Part shown: one piece after another, positions 62,701-64,000 of the stretch
Numbering within the stretch: the stretch's first letter is position 1
How the letters are laid out: each line of letters begins with the position of its first letter
From: Eutreptiella sp. 'Long Island Sound 2002'
Lineage: Eukaryota; Euglenozoa; Euglenophyceae; Eutreptiales; Eutreptiaceae
Assembly: GCA_964036045.1 (NCBI GenBank)
Contig: OZ038380.1
Coordinates: 8,703,913-8,767,912, forward strand
Direction of reading: 5' to 3'
DNA: 64,000 nt
Notes under the pieces: model-generated
What the model saw: only the letters and a program-made list of their open reading frames with translations
The model's database searches: none
Told to the model about the DNA's origin: nothing
Position numbers and translations under genes: made by a program

Positions 62701-64000
62701 ATCATTATTACACACAAAACTGGGGCCTCACCGTATGTTTTTTGCGGCAATGCTGCACTCACACTTTGTGCCCCACATTGTGGCCACTATGCCCCAAAAC
62801 TGGCTCGGTCTTGGCCATGCAGCCTTTGTGCAGAAGTCATGATTGGACTGTGGTAAATCATTATTGCACACAAAACTGGGGTCACACCATGTGTTTTTTG
62901 CGGCAATGCTGCACTCACTGTTTGTGCCCCACATTGTGGTCACAATGCTCCAAAACTGGCTGGGTCTTGGCCATGCAGTTTTTGTGCAGAAGTCATGGTT
63001 GGACTGTGGTAAATCATTATTGCAAACAAAACTGGGGTCTCACCATGTGTTTTTTGCGGCAATGCTGCACTCACAGTTTGTGCCCCACATTGTGGTCACA
63101 ATGCTCCAAAACTGGCTCGGTCTTGGCCATGCAGCCTTTGTGCAGAAGTCATGATTGGACTGTGGTAAATCATTATTGCACACAAAACTGGGGTCACACC
63201 ATGTGTTTTTTGCGGCAATGCTGCACTCACTGTTTGTGCCCCACATTGTGGTCACAATGCTCCAAAACTGGCTGGGTCTTGGCCATGCAGTTTTTGTGCA
63301 GAAGTCATGGTTGGACTGTGGTAAATCATTATTACACACAAAACTGGGGTCTCACCATGTGTTTTTTGCGGCAATGCTGCACTCACAGTTTGTGCCCCAC
63401 ATCGTGGTCACAATGCTCCAAAACTGGCTCGGTCTTGGCCATGCAGCCTTTGTGCAGAAGTCATGATTGGACTGTGGTAAATCATTATTGCACACAAAAC
63501 TGGGGTCACACCATGTGTTTTTTGCGGCAATGCTGCACTCACTGTTTGTGCCCCACATTGTGGTCACAATGCTCCAAAACTGGCTGGGTCTTGGCCATGC
63601 AGTTTTTGTGCAGAAGTCATGGTTGGACTGTGGTAAATCATTATTGCAAACAAAACTGGGGTCTCACCATGTGTTTTTTGCGGCAATGCTGCACTCACAG
63701 TTTGTGCCCCACATTGTGGTCACAATGCTCCAAAACTGGCTCGGTCTTGGCCATGCAGCCTTTGTGCAGAAGTCATGATTGGACTGTGGTGAATCATTAT
63801 TGCACACAAAACTGGGGTCTCACCATGTGTATTTTGCGGCAATGCTGCACTCACTGTTTGTGCCCCACATTGTGGTCACAATGCTCCAAAACTGGCTCGG
63901 TCTTGGCCATGCAGCCTTTGTGCAGAAGTCATGGTTGGACTGTGGTAAATCATTATTACACACAAAACTGGGGTCTCACCATGTGTTTTTTGCGGCAATG
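62692..64000 (-). repeat. Same 156-bp satellite in inverted orientation
   Basis: From about 62,693 the sequence reads as the reverse complement of the forward monomer: GTGGTAAATCATTATT, then AACTGGGG, then TTTTTTGCGGCAATGC, then GTGCCCCACATTGTGG. About 8.4 monomers are visible before the window ends inside a monomer. The inverted copies carry variants also found in the forward array, such as the complement of GGTGTGACCC and of CACAAAAACTGCATGG. No other sequence is present. Confidence 0.97.
62843..64000 (-). repeat. Inverted 2-monomer/4-monomer HOR (312/624 bp)
   Basis: Blocks starting at 62843, 63155 and 63467 match at 312-bp steps. The TTGCAAACAAAACTGG variant appears in the first and third blocks but not the second, where TTACACACAAAACTGG is found, so the full period may be 624. 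Near 63,830 a TGTATTTTGCGG variant marks another subtype. Confidence 0.85.

Noticed and set aside
62692-64000. Inverted segment as a hairpin (missed-adapter) sequencing artefact
   Set aside because: The sequence after the junction is not the reverse complement of the monomers immediately before it; subtype variants differ. A scaffolding error is still possible and is listed as a check.

Overview
The window contains essentially one thing: an uninterrupted tandem satellite array with a 156-bp monomer, about 406 copies in all. No protein-coding gene is supported on either strand. The monomer is about 51% G+C, carries only two regularly conserved CpG sites, and has a run of about six A's followed by ACACATGG at its end. 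Neighbouring copies differ by scattered substitutions and rare small indels, and larger blocks repeat as higher-order repeats (HORs) of 2, 3, 5, 7, 8, 10, 11, 13 and 15 monomers. This architecture, plus an embedded tRNA-derived SINE-like retroelement, points to a eukaryotic, probably animal, centromeric, pericentromeric or other heterochromatic block. The species cannot be fixed from sequence alone. The retroelement's (TTTACC)n-like tail reminds me weakly of invertebrate deuterostome (lancelet) repeats, but that is recollection, not evidence.

Layout. 1-26.6 kb: forward array with local duplications (8-mer at 2.1-4.6 kb, period-8 at 7.7-9.9 kb, period-7 at 11.8-13.4 kb, 3-mer at 14.2-15.5 kb, nearly perfect 5-mer duplication at 18.8-20.4 kb, 13-mer and 6-mer spaced copies at 20.9-25.8 kb). 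26.6-32.85 kb: a homogeneous 5-monomer (780 bp) HOR repeated about seven times, holding two copies of the same 285-bp SINE-like insertion at the same site (29489-29773 and 31340-31624), 1851 bp apart. 33.5-36.6 kb: a 1560-bp (10-monomer) tandem duplication in which I see no differences. 38-39.6 kb: a more diverged 5-mer HOR. 40.85-45.5 kb: a 2342-bp (15-monomer) tandem duplication. 46-53 kb: 2-mer, 5-mer and 11-mer structures. 53.1-62.69 kb: heterogeneous array including one 144-bp deletion monomer. At about 62,692 the array flips orientation and continues inverted to the window end.

How the parts relate: the satellite amplifies by unequal exchange or conversion in whole-monomer steps. The SINE inserted once into one HOR unit, with a 6-bp target duplication visible against empty sites in sister units, and was then carried along when a 10-monomer segment was duplicated. 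Its Pol III-type A and B boxes face the minus strand, and the first T-run terminator on that strand lies inside the neighbouring satellite monomer. The very long open frames in the array (up to about 1900 codons on the minus strand) are artefacts of a monomer length divisible by three.
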